A stretch of 64,000 nucleotides of DNA from positions 42,096,788 through 42,160,787 of the forward strand of contig NC_090697.1 of NCBI RefSeq assembly GCF_040954835.1, read 5' to 3'. The notes beneath the pieces were generated by a model. The model was not told where the DNA came from and made no database searches. It worked only from the letters and a program-made list of their open reading frames with translations. The translations under genes and the position numbers were made by a program. Position 1 is the stretch's first letter, and the number at the start of each line of letters is the position of its first letter. The stretch is from Lepisosteus oculatus (lineage: Eukaryota; Chordata; Actinopteri; Semionotiformes; Lepisosteidae). Below are positions 22,853-34,868 of this stretch, in pieces.

Positions 22853-23654
22853 TACATGCAAGTTTTTAAAGTAAAAATGTTAACTAATGTGTGGATGTGA
22901 AATTTGAATTGGGCATCTACAGTAGGTATAGTAGGTTAATAGTTAGAAAAATGTGGAAAAATTAACTTTGCACTCCTAACATGGACTGAGTGACAAAAGG
23001 GCCATAACAGATTTTTCTTTCAAATAGGCATTTCTGTAGACAGTACTTAAGTTTTTTTGGTCTGAGCCCTTTTAATATACCTTCAATCACAGCAAAGGCT
23101 GCACAGGAGAGAAGACCATTTGGTCTCTTTTGCTTGTCTGGCAATTTGGTAGCTAATAGAAATATCTTGAAATAGTTCAGGCCCCTGAAAGAGAAACAGG
23201 CTTCAGATGCCTGAAACCCTTTGTATAAGAAGTATTTCCTATTCTCTCACTTAGATTTCCATTTAGTTTCCTTTTTTTATCCAATACCCCTTTTTCACCG
23301 TTGATTTAAAAAAAAACTAAACCCAGGGAACTAACTATACTCCCTTGGAATTTATTTAATTGAATTAAGTGTCCTTCCACCAATCCTTTCTTGTAGAAAA
23401 GACATACATTTATTTAACCTGTCAATACATGACAATCTGCTGAAACCAGGAATTTGGGTTTTTGCTTTCATTTGCACTTCTAAGGCTGTGATACAACAAT
23501 CATAGAAATGCATTCCTAACTTTCTCAAGAGGAAATCAGCAAACCAGTGGCTGCACCACAGGCTGACAGATTCCTACTGTATATAAACATTTACTGAATA
23601 GGAAAAAGTAAATGTTTGTTCCATGCTAAAAAGAAAAGCACGGCATAAACCTTT

Positions 23655-25157
23655 ACTTTTAAGTTACCCCCCATGCCAAAAAAGCCCAACATGGCTCTCG
23701 ACAATCTTAGCAATTTTCACCCCATCTCCAACTTACCCTTTCTTGCAAAAATTCTAGAACGTGCTGTCACACTTCAGTTACATAACCATCTCATGACAAA
23801 CAACCTTTTCAAACCCCTCCAATCTGGCTTCCGTCAACTTCACAGCACAGAAACTGTCCTGATCAAAGTCACTAACGATCTTCTTATAGCGTCTGATTCT
23901 GGTTCTCTTTCTATACTCATCCTTCTTGATCTCAGTGCTGCTTTTGACACTGTTGACCATAACATCTTACTTTCTCGTCTTGAGACTGTGTTTGGAGTTT
24001 CTGCCACTGTTCTCAAATGGTTCAAATCTTACCTCACTGATCGCTGTCACTTTGTCTCTCTTAATGGGTATAGGTCTGAAATTGGACTTTGTTAAGTCTG
24101 GTGTTCCTCAGGGCTCAATATTGGGCCCCTTGCTCTTCAGCATTTACATGTTTCCTGACACTGATGTGGCGGTCTCTATTCTATCTAATTGCATCTCTGA
24201 CATAAAAATTTGGATGACTCAAAGTTTCCTTCATCTTAACCGCGACGACTGAAGTCATGCTTATTGGAACCCCCCATCAACTTCATAAAGCCAATCCTGT
24301 AACCTTATCTGTGGATGGTTCTGTACTTGAGCTTCAATCTAAATTGAAAAACCTTGGGGTTATATTCGATTCTGGCTTAACATTCGACCCACATGTGCAG
24401 AATATTGTCAAAACATCTTTTTTCACCTCAGAAATATCGCTAGACTATGCCCTGTGCTATCACTAACTGTGGCTGAAAAGCTGATCAACACATTTGTGTT
24501 CTCTCGAATTGACTACTGTAATGCTCTACTCGCTGGGGTATCTAAATCTACTTTGAACAAACTGCAGTATGTCTTATATTCAGCAGCCAGAATCCTGACT
24601 AGGGCTAGTACAAAGGATCACATTACTCCTATCCTGGAGTCCTTGCACTGGCTTCCTGTCAAATTCTGTGTGGACTTTAAAATCCTCATGGTCACCTACA
24701 AGGCTCTGCATGGCTTGGCACCTCACTACCTGTCTGAACTATTATTGCCCTACTCCCCACCTCGCAACCTTCGCTCTTCTAATTCTGGTCTCCTTACTGT
24801 CTCTCCAAGCCCATATACATTGTATGGGTGACAGGGCCTTCTCCTGTTATGCCCCAGAGCTCTGGAACTCTCTGCCCAAGGATATCAGAGAGTCATCTTC
24901 TCTAAACTCCTTCAAATCCAGACTCAAAACCTTCTTCTTTAGAAAAGCCTTTACTTAACTTGTTCCATTCTTCACCCCTCTGTTTTTCTTAGTACCACCA
25001 TCCATGGTCTCCTCTGTATATTGCAATTGCGTTTTATCTTGTGTATTCTTTTTATTTATTGTTGTTGTCATTCTGTAAAGCACTTTGAGGAGCCACCTTT
25101 AAAGGTGCTATATAAAATAAAGTTTATTATTATTTTTTATTATTATTATTATTATTA
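23655..25157 (+). mobile_element. LINE-2-like retrotransposon, 5'-truncated, reverse transcriptase broken
   Basis: Broken frames read as a non-LTR reverse transcriptase: NFHPISNLPFLAKILERAV, LQSGFRQLHSTETVL, LLDLSAAFDTVDHNILLSRL and GVPQGSILGPLLFSIYM. The L2-type C-terminus follows: RIDYCNALLAGV, LQYVLYSAARILTRA, HWLPVKFCVDFKILMVTYKA and LHGLAPHYLSELL. The 3' end is 'ctgtaaagcactttgaggag' plus an (ATT)n tail to 25157. A deletion near 24150-24200 removes the expected YADD catalytic motif, and several frameshifts are present. The endonuclease domain is missing. Confidence 0.85.
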
Positions 25158-25159
25158 CT

Positions 25160-25210
25160 TGTTCTTTTGCAGCCTACACATGCTGCCGCAGCTCCCTACT
25201 TGAACTATTA
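25160..25210 (+). repeat. Shared 'GCATGCTG' repeat block
   Basis: 'acttgttcttttgcagccta' and 'cacatgctgccgcagctccc' match 42455-42510 and, more weakly, 29440-29475. It directly follows the LINE tail. Confidence 0.5.
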
Positions 25211-25689
25211 ACTGAAGACGTCTGCTAGCAAGACGTTCACAGTCACTTGCTACGGTAGCTTTAAATATCTCAAGAAAAGGGTCTTTAGGAGGTCTTTAAG
25301 AAGTTGACATTTTCTGAATGGTTGAATGTTTCATCTTGAATAGCAGCTGCTATTGTTTTCCGGGTCGGGTCGCCAGTAAAAAAGGGGAGATGGTTAAGGA
25401 ACATTCCTGGCTGAATGGAATCGACAAGGCAAGGACAGCTGCTTGTTTAAGGGAGAGTTAGAAAATTCAGTCAATAGGTCTTTAAGGTAGAGAAGTGAGC
25501 ATAACTGGGGCTGGTTCTTTGGGCTGTTTCATTTCCCCTTCGATAGGTTTGGTCGTATGCACCTGGCCCCATGCTGCACTTCCATCTAGAGGGGACCTGA
25601 ACACAAGCTGTTATGTTTTTTGTGGTATGGGGGACCAAGCATTGCTGTTTTATTTCTTCACATTGTCTTGATGAGGACATACTGTAAGA

Positions 25690-26250
25690 GAGTCCCAGAT
25701 CCTTTTCAATGATAGCTCAGAAAGCATTACAATGTACAGGCTCTTGGATTACTTTTGACTTATCAATGTGAAGTTTCTTGTTAAGTACCAAATCCACAAT
25801 TTGGTTCAGATTTAATGAGTTTTTGCTGTTTTTGCTTGATTGCCACTCCCTCGATTTATGCATTATCTACATAGTTCATTAGTTCACTACTGTACCTGAA
25901 TCTGTGCCAAGATATGAAATAATTGAGACAAAGCATGAAGAGCAATGAGCCTAAAACAAACTCCTGTAGTACACCACTGGTGGTAAGAGCCCAGTTAAAC
26001 GTTATGCCCCTCAAGAATATTGTGTTTCCTGTTCTGCCATTGATCAGATCTTGATCCATGTCTTTACATTACAGTAGATTTCTCGATTCAGCTTTTTACA
26101 AGGGATATTAAAAAAAACCTATGTGAACTTAAATTTATCATATGGTATGCTTAAGTGTTAAGAACTAAAGCAAGATCTTCCCTTTGTAAATCAACATTGG
26201 CTATCTCTTAAACTTCCATTATTGTATTAATATCCTTCTACTTTAGTTCA
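25690..26250 (-). mobile_element. CR1-like LINE reverse-transcriptase remnant
   Basis: The minus strand at 25856-26059 reads GRTGNTIFLRGITFNWAL then TTSGVLQEFVLGSLLFMLCL. This is a degenerate form of the reverse transcriptase block TSGVPQGSVLGPLLF. Flanking 'cctgtagtacaccactggt' and 'tttgtaaatcaacattggct' are typical of such remnants. Heavily mutated. Confidence 0.6.
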
Positions 26251-28429
26251 CAGTCATTTGCATTACCTTCTGCAGTAGCAGAAGTAAGACAGAGCGGTCC
26301 AATGTCTCAGTGACATTTCATTTACGATTTCATAAAGTTATATTCAGCATTTACTCATGGTATTTATTCCTATTTCAGACCTTTAACTTAAAGTTTAAAT
26401 TTAATTTAGGAACCCAAACTTTCAAGGATATATTTAAGCATATAAATATTCTTAATATCCAATGCAATTATTTTAATACCCTAATTTCCCTCTCCAAAAA
26501 AGACGTCAGTAATAAAACAATACTTGTACTATCTTGTTTGTGACAAAGGGAAAACATTAGTCTTTTGAAACATGGAAAACAAGAATCTTTAGGATTGAGC
26601 ATTATGATTGTGATGCAAGAAAACCATTACATTTTCGACATGCTTCAGTTTTCAAAGAAAAAAAATGAACTGGGAATGAGTGGAAATAAATGAACTGTAT
26701 AGCTAGCAATCTACTTACATTGCAGGAGACCTTTCCAATCTTTGACACTTGTAATGTTAAAAAAAAGGAATTTGGTTTGAAATTCTCAATTTTAGAGCAA
26801 AGCCTTAATTAAAAAAGATCTGTAAAATGTTTATACCATATTTAGCTTTTACAGAAAGAAACTTGCATGCTGTTATGAAAGAAAACACTTTTTCAAAAGT
26901 GGTGCTCTTAAATATATTTTCCTTTTTTAAAGAATGTTTTTTTCATTATGTACAATATATATATATAAGTGATGCTATTCCACAGAAAAAAAAAATGATT
27001 CATATTTTCTTGTTTTTACAAAGACAAATTGTTCATTTGAGGCACTTCTGTATTGAGATCAGTCCTCTATGTAAAATGTAACAGATAAATTGTAGAAAAA
27101 ATAGGCTTTCAAACTGTTGTGAACAGCATGATCAACACTTTTTTATAAACCGTGGTATAATATATCAACAACATTTATCTTCTTTTAGGTTACCATGGAC
27201 AAGAAAGATTCTCCATTTATAACAATAGGAAATTAAGGTAACATTATTGCCTTGCATACCAGTAAATGTTAAATTAATGTATAGAGTATGCTCAGATTTA
27301 TGTATCACTAGGACAAAACATAAGTGCTGTAATTATATTTATGTAAAGCATTGTTTATCTTTGCACATTTTAAGTGTATTTTTTCACCACCTGCAGTATT
27401 AAAGGTTTGGAGCTATTGTACTTTTTAATTAATCTTAAAAAATGTCACAGATAAATTCCAAATTGCGTTCAGTATGTACAGTATTCGTAACAGGTGATAT
27501 ATTTTTAAAGATGTCTTAAAAAACAGATATACTGATGATATGTTAAGAAAGCATATGTCCCCTTTTAAAGGTCATGCAATGCAAATTAAATTTTATTAAC
27601 ATTTCATTTGTTTATGAAATGGCAATCTTCAGAAGAAAAACTGAATTTTATGAAAAATGCAAGGCACAAGCAAGACAATAAATCATAAAATGTGTGTCAG
27701 GAATGTAATTTCCTTTCTGTATTAGTTGTGCAGTACATAAGATTTGCCATACAGATGACTTAAAGATTGTTTTTTCTTTCAGTTTTAAAGACACATACAG
27801 TGGCAGGAATTTAATAGTGAGAATAAAGAACACTTTGAGAACATTGTAAAGGTGAGTGGTAAACATTCCCAACTTTATTTGGAAAGTTAATGGAGGGAAA
27901 GAGCAAACAAAGATGTTAGTATGTTTTGTGCTCACTTTACGTTGAGTGGCTTTTAGGCCCTTTTGGTCAAATAGCCATAACAAATGGGAAAAGCACAAAG
28001 CCATTGATTCTCAAGTTTGTTTTTGTTATTGTTAAATAAGCTCTTCAAACTTTGTTTCAATTTCTATGCTCTTAGTGCATAAGAGATAGTGTTGTAGAAA
28101 AATAATATAATTCACAAACAAACCAGTAACTAATAAGTTTATCTTATGTTAAAGTATTATTATATTTATAAAAAAGTGTTGTTTTTTCATTGTCAATATT
28201 TAAATGTTTCCTTTAAGGAATTTGAGTACTAAGTTTCTGTATTACTTAATTGTGTAATCTCTAATGCAACAGTGAAGCATTGACAATTGTGTTTTTTGTT
28301 ATATTTTTGTTTGTTAATGGTATTGCACAATTCAAATGTGATGGATAAAGGAACAGCAGTGTAATGTAGCAAATATACCTCTTAATTTAAAAAAGATAAT
28401 TTGTCTGTCTTGTAATCAAGGAATTATGA

Positions 28430-28590
28430 GTGCTCTAGTTTCCTCCGACAGTCTAAAAACATATTGGTACAGTAGGTTAATTGCCCTGCTGTGGACTGGC
28501 ATCCTGTCCAGGGTGTATCCTTGTAGACGCTGGTTGACCCAAGACCCATCATTGGATAAAGTGGTTATAAAATGATGGATAGATAACTCA
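28430..28590 (+). repeat. 3' part of GGATGG-tailed SINE-like repeat
   Basis: 'agtttcctccgacagtctaa', 'gtggactggcatcctgtcca' and 'gggtgtatcc' are followed by 'aaatgatggatag'. Confidence 0.7.
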
Positions 28591-28739
28591 AAGTAAAAAT
28601 GTTCAAACAAATCAGAAAATCCAATTGTCAGTGAAGGTGTATAAGCCTTCAAAGTAGTTTGTAGAGTTAACATCTACTGTATTTGAAAAGATACAAAGTA
28701 AAAATTTAAACATAGAGGTGTATCGGGTCAGAGCTTATT

Positions 28740-28970
28740 CCGGTTTCTGCTGCAGAAGGTGGGAGAGAACATCACTTCCCGCAGCAAGGGGCACTAATTC
28801 ATCACAGCATTACCTCACCATTGCTGTATCCCATTAGTATGGCTCAGTGGAGTAGAGAAAATGCAGTAAAGTACCTTGCTTATTTAATAACAGTGTCTGC
28901 AACAGAACATACAACCTTCCATTTACTGTTAGATGCCAGAGTGGTAACTACTACACTACGCAATGAAGTT
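28740..28970 (-). repeat. Possible tRNA-derived SINE remnant
   Basis: The reverse complement begins 'cattgcgtagtgtagtagtt' (A-box-like) and has 'ggaaggttgtatgttctg' (B-box-like) about 50 bases on. Only one copy was seen in the window. Confidence 0.35.
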
Positions 28971-31544
28971 TAAAAAGGAAATGTTTTATACATGTACTAT
29001 TAAATAGAAAGAAATGGAAAAGGAAAACCACAGGGATGTTTGGGGAGCACAATAAATAACCCCTGGAAAGCTTATTTTCTATTTTCATTTATAAATCTGT
29101 CAATAGAGAACACTTGTGATCACTGCAGTGCTTTAGTTTAATAGTTTGATACTTTAATGTTCAAGATCCAAGCTGCACTCTGTATTTTAAATGACTTGTC
29201 AATGCCCAATGTATTGCTTCCTGTCAGTTGAATATTATAACTATGCCATGAAATGTGGTTGAGGGTATTACAGTATGCAATAAAATAAAGACACCAAATA
29301 AAATAAGAAATATCACAGCTGTTACAAAATACTCTGTGAAACAGACATCTTGACAAAATGCATGAAAAAACATGAAAATATTTAGTTAATTGTATACTGT
29401 CATTTACATTTTATGTTTACTGATCAAATACAGTATATCTATACGCATGCTGACATAGCCACCCACCTGTACTACCTTATATTTTTATTGTTCCTTGTCA
29501 TACTGTAACATAATACTGAAATCAAGTCATTTCATATCATAAATGCTTCGTGCTCAGTTTTTTTAATTGAAGTTGTTAAAACTTTCAAAATGAGATCATT
29601 AGTAATCTGTAAAAATAATCATTTAGAGACACGATTTTACTTGAGGCAAAAACAGTGAAAGATGCAAAAAAATAAATGTCCACACCCTGCTTGTGTAATG
29701 AAGATTACCTGGTTGATACCTGGAATGGTGGAATACTGTATGTCCTGACTGTGAGAGAAGTTGTCCAGAGGATAAGATAGTTTGCATCAGAACTCAGCAG
29801 TCTGGATGACTCTGTGAGGATCAGATCATGTCCCGAAAGGCAGATGGACAGTTCGCTGGCTTAGGACCATCATTTTAATTTTCTTCATCTGTGCAATTGT
29901 TTTCAGACATCACAGTGCATAGCACAAGATGTTCCAGGAAGCAACAATCTTTGGCTCTGCAGAATGAATTTAGTGCCCCAGCTGCATGAAAATAATCTCT
30001 ATGCTCAGAGACTTTTCAGGTGTAATATAGAAGGCTGAGAGATGGTATACTCATCTTCCGCGAGAGGGAAAACCCCCAAAGCAAGAAGAGAGTGTGGTGG
30101 AGTTTTATTCATCAATTAATGTAGTTTTGTGCTCGCCAGGCCTGATGTGTGGGGGCAACAGGTGGAAATGTCATGGTGAGCACTATACTGACTGGTGCAT
30201 TGTTAAAGCCAATAGGTGGCGCAATGGGAGTGTGATACATAAATGCAAATTGAAGAAAAGCTTACTGCACAGTGATACATACTATAGTCCTTTAGTCAAC
30301 AGATTCTCTGCCAAATTAATGTTTTCTAGCAAGACAATGAACTGAAGTGCTAGGATCACACAATGACACCTTCTAGAAAACAGTGCGAAGGTCTTGCAGT
30401 GGCCATGAGTACAGGAGAGCATCCTGTGAGACCAGGTCCCCGCTCTTTGAACAGTAAACAATTGCAAATGGCAAATCTTTGCCAGCTGGCTGCAGCTTCA
30501 TAGCAACAGTCGTGAAACAATCTATCCAGAGACTGATTACATGTACATATGCAAATTATATGTAATACAACATTCACTGTTTGACCTACATTTTTAAATG
30601 TAATGAGGTCTTTCAAGGTGATTCTATGCTGGGTTTATGGATTTATTCATACACTGTTAAGACTTAAGGGATCTTTTGCCATGGAGGTAGACGGGAAATA
30701 TGGCATGTTGTATCAAACCAATTATTTATTTACATCAGAAAGTAAAAAAATAATGCATGTTTAATTTACTGGTCTGAACTGAACACAGTTAAGAAACAGG
30801 AAAGAAAGCATTTTTGAGCTTCTAAAATAACAGTTCAAGAAATAATAGCAATCACCTTTTGCATTTTAAAAATATAAACTTAGTTAATAAGCTTTGTTTA
30901 CTATTTACCCCATTTATTTCTATTTATTTCATACATTATGGTCTATTGATATGACAGTAATTACTTAAGATATTTGTAAAACAACCAGTTTTATTTTCAA
31001 ACGTGGGTGTTTGCTTTTGTGCTGATTCAAATGAAGAGAAATATCTGTCAGCTATTTCAAATAGTTAGTTTTACTTGGTCCTGCTTTACATTAGTGACAT
31101 TTCTCAAGTAGACTTAGCAACAAATTTTTCATTATAGAGGAAACATGGTCACTATTAATAAACAGTAGCTGCTGTATGTCACAGCCTCTTTAGGAAGTGG
31201 AGGCCACATTGTTGTTTTCCCCTTTTGGAAGAATCATATAAATATAAAACACATGGAGAGTTCTTGTATAATGTACATTTTATATTTCAATTTAGATTTT
31301 TTTTCTTTTTTTTTAATCCCAAGTCCTGGAGAGAAATTATATATAATATAATTTTAGAAAACGTATTCTAAATTATATAAATATTAAAGCTTTAAATATA
31401 AGTGGAATATATGTCAGTTTTAAACTTTGAACCTTGTCCATTTTAGTAATTTTGTTTTCAATAAGTCAGTCTAAGGCAAAACATTAGTATTACACATAAT
31501 CATATTATGACAGTGTATGATAAAACAAAAAAATGTTTTTTTTA

Positions 31545-32025
31545 TTTCATAAGAACATAAGAAAGGTTACAAATGAGAAGAAGCCATTCTAGCCCATTTG
31601 GTAGCCAGTAGTAAATTGATACAAAGATGTCACACAGTAGCTTGTTCAGTACTCCCACCACCCTTTGGGTAAAGAGGTGCCTCCTGTTCTGGGTTTTAAA
31701 TGCACTTCCATGTAGTTTCTACTTGTGTCCTCTTGTTTGTGTTTCACTGTTCATTCTGAAGAAATCCAATAGGGTTGACTTTGTCAGTGACTTTCAACTT
31801 TTTTAATACTTGTCTCTGGTCCCCTTGTAGTCCTCTCTGTTCATCACTAAAAAGATTTAGTCCCTTCTCTTAGTGAAGGACATTCCCTGAATTCCCGGGA
31901 TATTGCATCTGTTTGCCATTCTCTGGATGGGTTCCAATATCTTTTCTGTAATACGTTTGTACAAAAATTGTATACAATATTCTGAAAGAGGTCTTACGTG
32001 TGCATTATATACAGTACAGTAATTT
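31545..32025 (+). repeat. CR1-like interspersed repeat ('ACATAAGAAAG' family)
   Basis: Starts 'cataagaacataagaaaggt' and continues with 'gggtaaagaggtgcctcctg', 'tgggttttaaatgcacttcc' and 'ggatgggttccaatatcttt'. Related sequence lies at 18400 and 44985. The class is inferred from similarity to remnants common in non-teleost fishes. Confidence 0.6.
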
Positions 32026-34245
32026 TTACTTTTTTAAAATAATATCCCTTTATTAAAACTTTAAGCTTTTATCTAATATATACTGTAATAGCATGTTTTC
32101 CTTTTTACTTGCCTCCCCACATTGTTTAGAAAATGGCACATCAACATAAACATCTACTGTAAGGCTCTTTCTAGATTACCATTTCCCATTTTGTATTTAT
32201 AATTTATGTTTTTTCTGCTTACTTGAAATACCCTTTCTGCACGCAATACCCAATGGTTGCTGTGTATCAGGAGAAGCAAGTGTGAAAAGTGTGGAAGCAA
32301 CCAGAAGACTACTTGCCTTAATGGAAGCCTTAAAACCTAAAAGAATGTGAATGTCCATGGGGTTTGTAAATAAGTTTGTAAATAATTTGGTACATTTAGC
32401 AAAAAAACATGCTTGCCAACTGCTGCATTGAATTGCTTATTACATTAGAAAACAAATTGTACTCTCTCAAAACATTTATTGTACTGTATATCATACTGGA
32501 TCTGGAATAAACCAGTATTATTTCTATTTAAAGGCTGCATCCTCATAAGATTCCACACAAACCATTCAATAACCTTCACTTCTCTTAAAGTGTAGTATCT
32601 TAATGTCTTCTTCTTAAATCTTAAATAATGTGGCCACATCGGTAAAGCCAGTTTTGAAGTGTCTTGTGTGATGTATCATATTTCTTGAGGATGGAAGTAG
32701 CTGAAATCTCATCTATTCTAACTTCTTATTAAACAAAACATACAAAAATATAATGGTTTTTGTGTAGAGTGCAAGACAACTTGCAAAAATTCTCCCTTCC
32801 TGTAACTCTAAGCCTGAATTTGGCAAAACTCAGTAGCTAAAAAATGACTTAGTTGTTTTTTTTTGTCAGACATAAATTAGGCCACTGTTAGAGAACTTCC
32901 ATACAGAATTGAAAAGTTTCTTTAGTGTTAAAACATTGCAATATAGTGTTCTATTGTATACACTGGTAATCAGTGTTGTCACAGAAGAAAATAGTTTGAC
33001 CTGGACATGTACTGTAACATAATTTTACTTGTTGATTTATTGTAGTGAATTGAATCTATATGCTGTATATTTTATTAAAAGGGCATTGAAATTTAATTGA
33101 ATTTCACCACATGATGATGAGGATATGGACAAAATAAGCATCTGACAAAAAATAAATCTAGGTTTTTTTCCCCCCAACAATGGTCATCTAAAAATAGTCA
33201 CTCCACTTTTGAGCTTTTCTATCAAATGTTGTATTGACTCAAGAACACATTCACACAAAACATTGGTTGCACTTCTATACCACTTTAGCAGTGCTCCAGC
33301 ATTGCTGTACTTTAGCAATTTTAATCATGATCCATATCTTTAGCTGTCTGTGAGTGACAAAAGAAAATTGTCTTATTACACAGAGCTAGCTATACAACAG
33401 TAATTACCATGTACCATTACCATGTACTGAGAACAAGTGAGCTTAGCTATGGGATGTTTTTTATTGGAGCAAGCTGTAGCATTCCTCCAAACAAAACCTA
33501 TTTGAGACCCTATGGGGCTTACAGAGTGATGGCAGATGGATATGAAGTGCATATTTCAGAGGAAGACATACTCTTCCCTCAGTCCTCCAATGCAGATCTC
33601 TGGGTCATAGCTGTAAGCCAAGCCAAGAAAAAAATCTGAATTGAAATTAGGAAAATCTATGAATAAAATAACTGGGGATTCCAATTAAAAAAAACAATCA
33701 CTAAAAATCTCCAGTGAAAATGCTGGTCTTTTACGAAGTACTGAAGAGCTTATGCATTTGATTAATTTAACTGGAACACAAATACACTTTATCTCCTGCT
33801 AAATCTAGCAGAACACATGTCACCTTTGAATAAATGCATACTCCAGTAAATGTCAAAACTCAGCAATGAAAAATTCTCCTTTCTTGTTCATAGAGCAATT
33901 GTCTTAAATCATAATGCAATCACATTTAGGACCTCAAGAAAAATACTTTAGTAAATATTTTTTTACTTAGCTTATTTTTAAGAGTTGCATTGACACATAC
34001 ACACACAGTTCTTCAAAGTGGTGCTATACAATACTAATATCAATTAGGTGCAAATGAATTAGTGATCACAGCAAACCTTGAAATTACTTAGCAGTAGATT
34101 ATGTAAAATGAAAGTGAAAAAATGTACTCTGGTTTTGAAATTGTAGAGATATTACTTTGTTATTCTGTTGATTATCTTACAGGAGTTTGTAGAAAAAATA
34201 CTGATTAAATAGAGGTCATCCAAAGAATAAAAGAAAGTAGAAATT

Positions 34246-34377
34246 TTAGCTGTTGTACATATACTTCCTTGCGATGCTTTGACTATTAATAAATACAGGA
34301 TCCACTGCTGCCACTTTTGCGGCGATGAAAGAATGTATGCAGTGAAGTACAGCTGTTAGGTCTGAAAATTCTAGTTC
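34246..34377 (-). CDS. sntg2: sntg2 last coding exon and stop
   Basis: Acceptor TTTCTTTCAG. Encodes 43 residues, ELEFSDLTAVLHCIHSFIAA through the terminal ARKYMYNS, then TAA at 34246-34248. Confidence 0.95.
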   Translation of the reverse strand, partial: ELEFSDLTAVLHCIHSFIAAKVAAVDPVFINSQSIARKYMYNS

Positions 34378-34796
34378 CTGAAAGAAAAGAAAAAATAACA
34401 GTAGATATGTTTTTAAGCTGTTTCTAAACATGTCAAGACAATCCCTAATCATAAAAATGTATTCACAACAATGTAATTGAACAGTCAGAAATTTTCTAAA
34501 ATAATCCCAGGGCGCTTCTCGAAAAGAGTAGGGGTGTAACCCTGGTGTCCTGGCCAAATTTCCAATTGGCCCTTACTAATAATTGGCCTCCTAATAATCC
34601 CCCTCTATGAATTGGCTACATTACTCTGCTCTCCTCCCTACTGATAGCTGATGTGGGGTGAGCGTTCTGGCGCACTATGGCTGCCATCACATCATCCAGG
34701 TGGATGCTGCACATTGGTGGTGGTGGAGGGGAGTCCCCATTACCTGTAAAGCGCTTTGAGTGGAGTGTCCAGAAAAGTGTTATATAAGTGTAAGCA

Positions 34797-34868
<72 letters not shown>

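Larger units (their letters stand above)
19732..34245. other. Intergenic region between mzb1 and sntg2 (tail to tail)
   Basis: Begins with the mzb1 3' UTR and ends with the sntg2 3' UTR. Named repeats are listed separately: Tc1 at 21210, L2-like LINE at 23655, CR1-like pieces at 25690 and 31545, SINE-like pieces at 28430 and 28740. In 26300-28400 and 29500-31500 I see no supported gene or repeat class beyond AT-rich unique-looking sequence. The nearest downstream minus-strand AATAAA words for sntg2 are at 33460-33465 and 33071-33076. Confidence 0.55.

Noticed and set aside
27648..28004. A 118-codon minus-strand frame
   Set aside because: F/L/K-rich composition expected of AT-rich DNA, no recognisable domain, and no splice context or repeat match.
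33409..33639. A 76-codon plus-strand frame reading KTYLRPYGAYRVMADGYEVH
   Set aside because: It looks protein-like but lies antisense within the likely sntg2 3' UTR, lacks splice signals and matches no family I recognise.
34797..34868. CRISPR-like or functional tandem array
   Set aside because: A simple ATT microsatellite formed from a SINE tail in a vertebrate genome.
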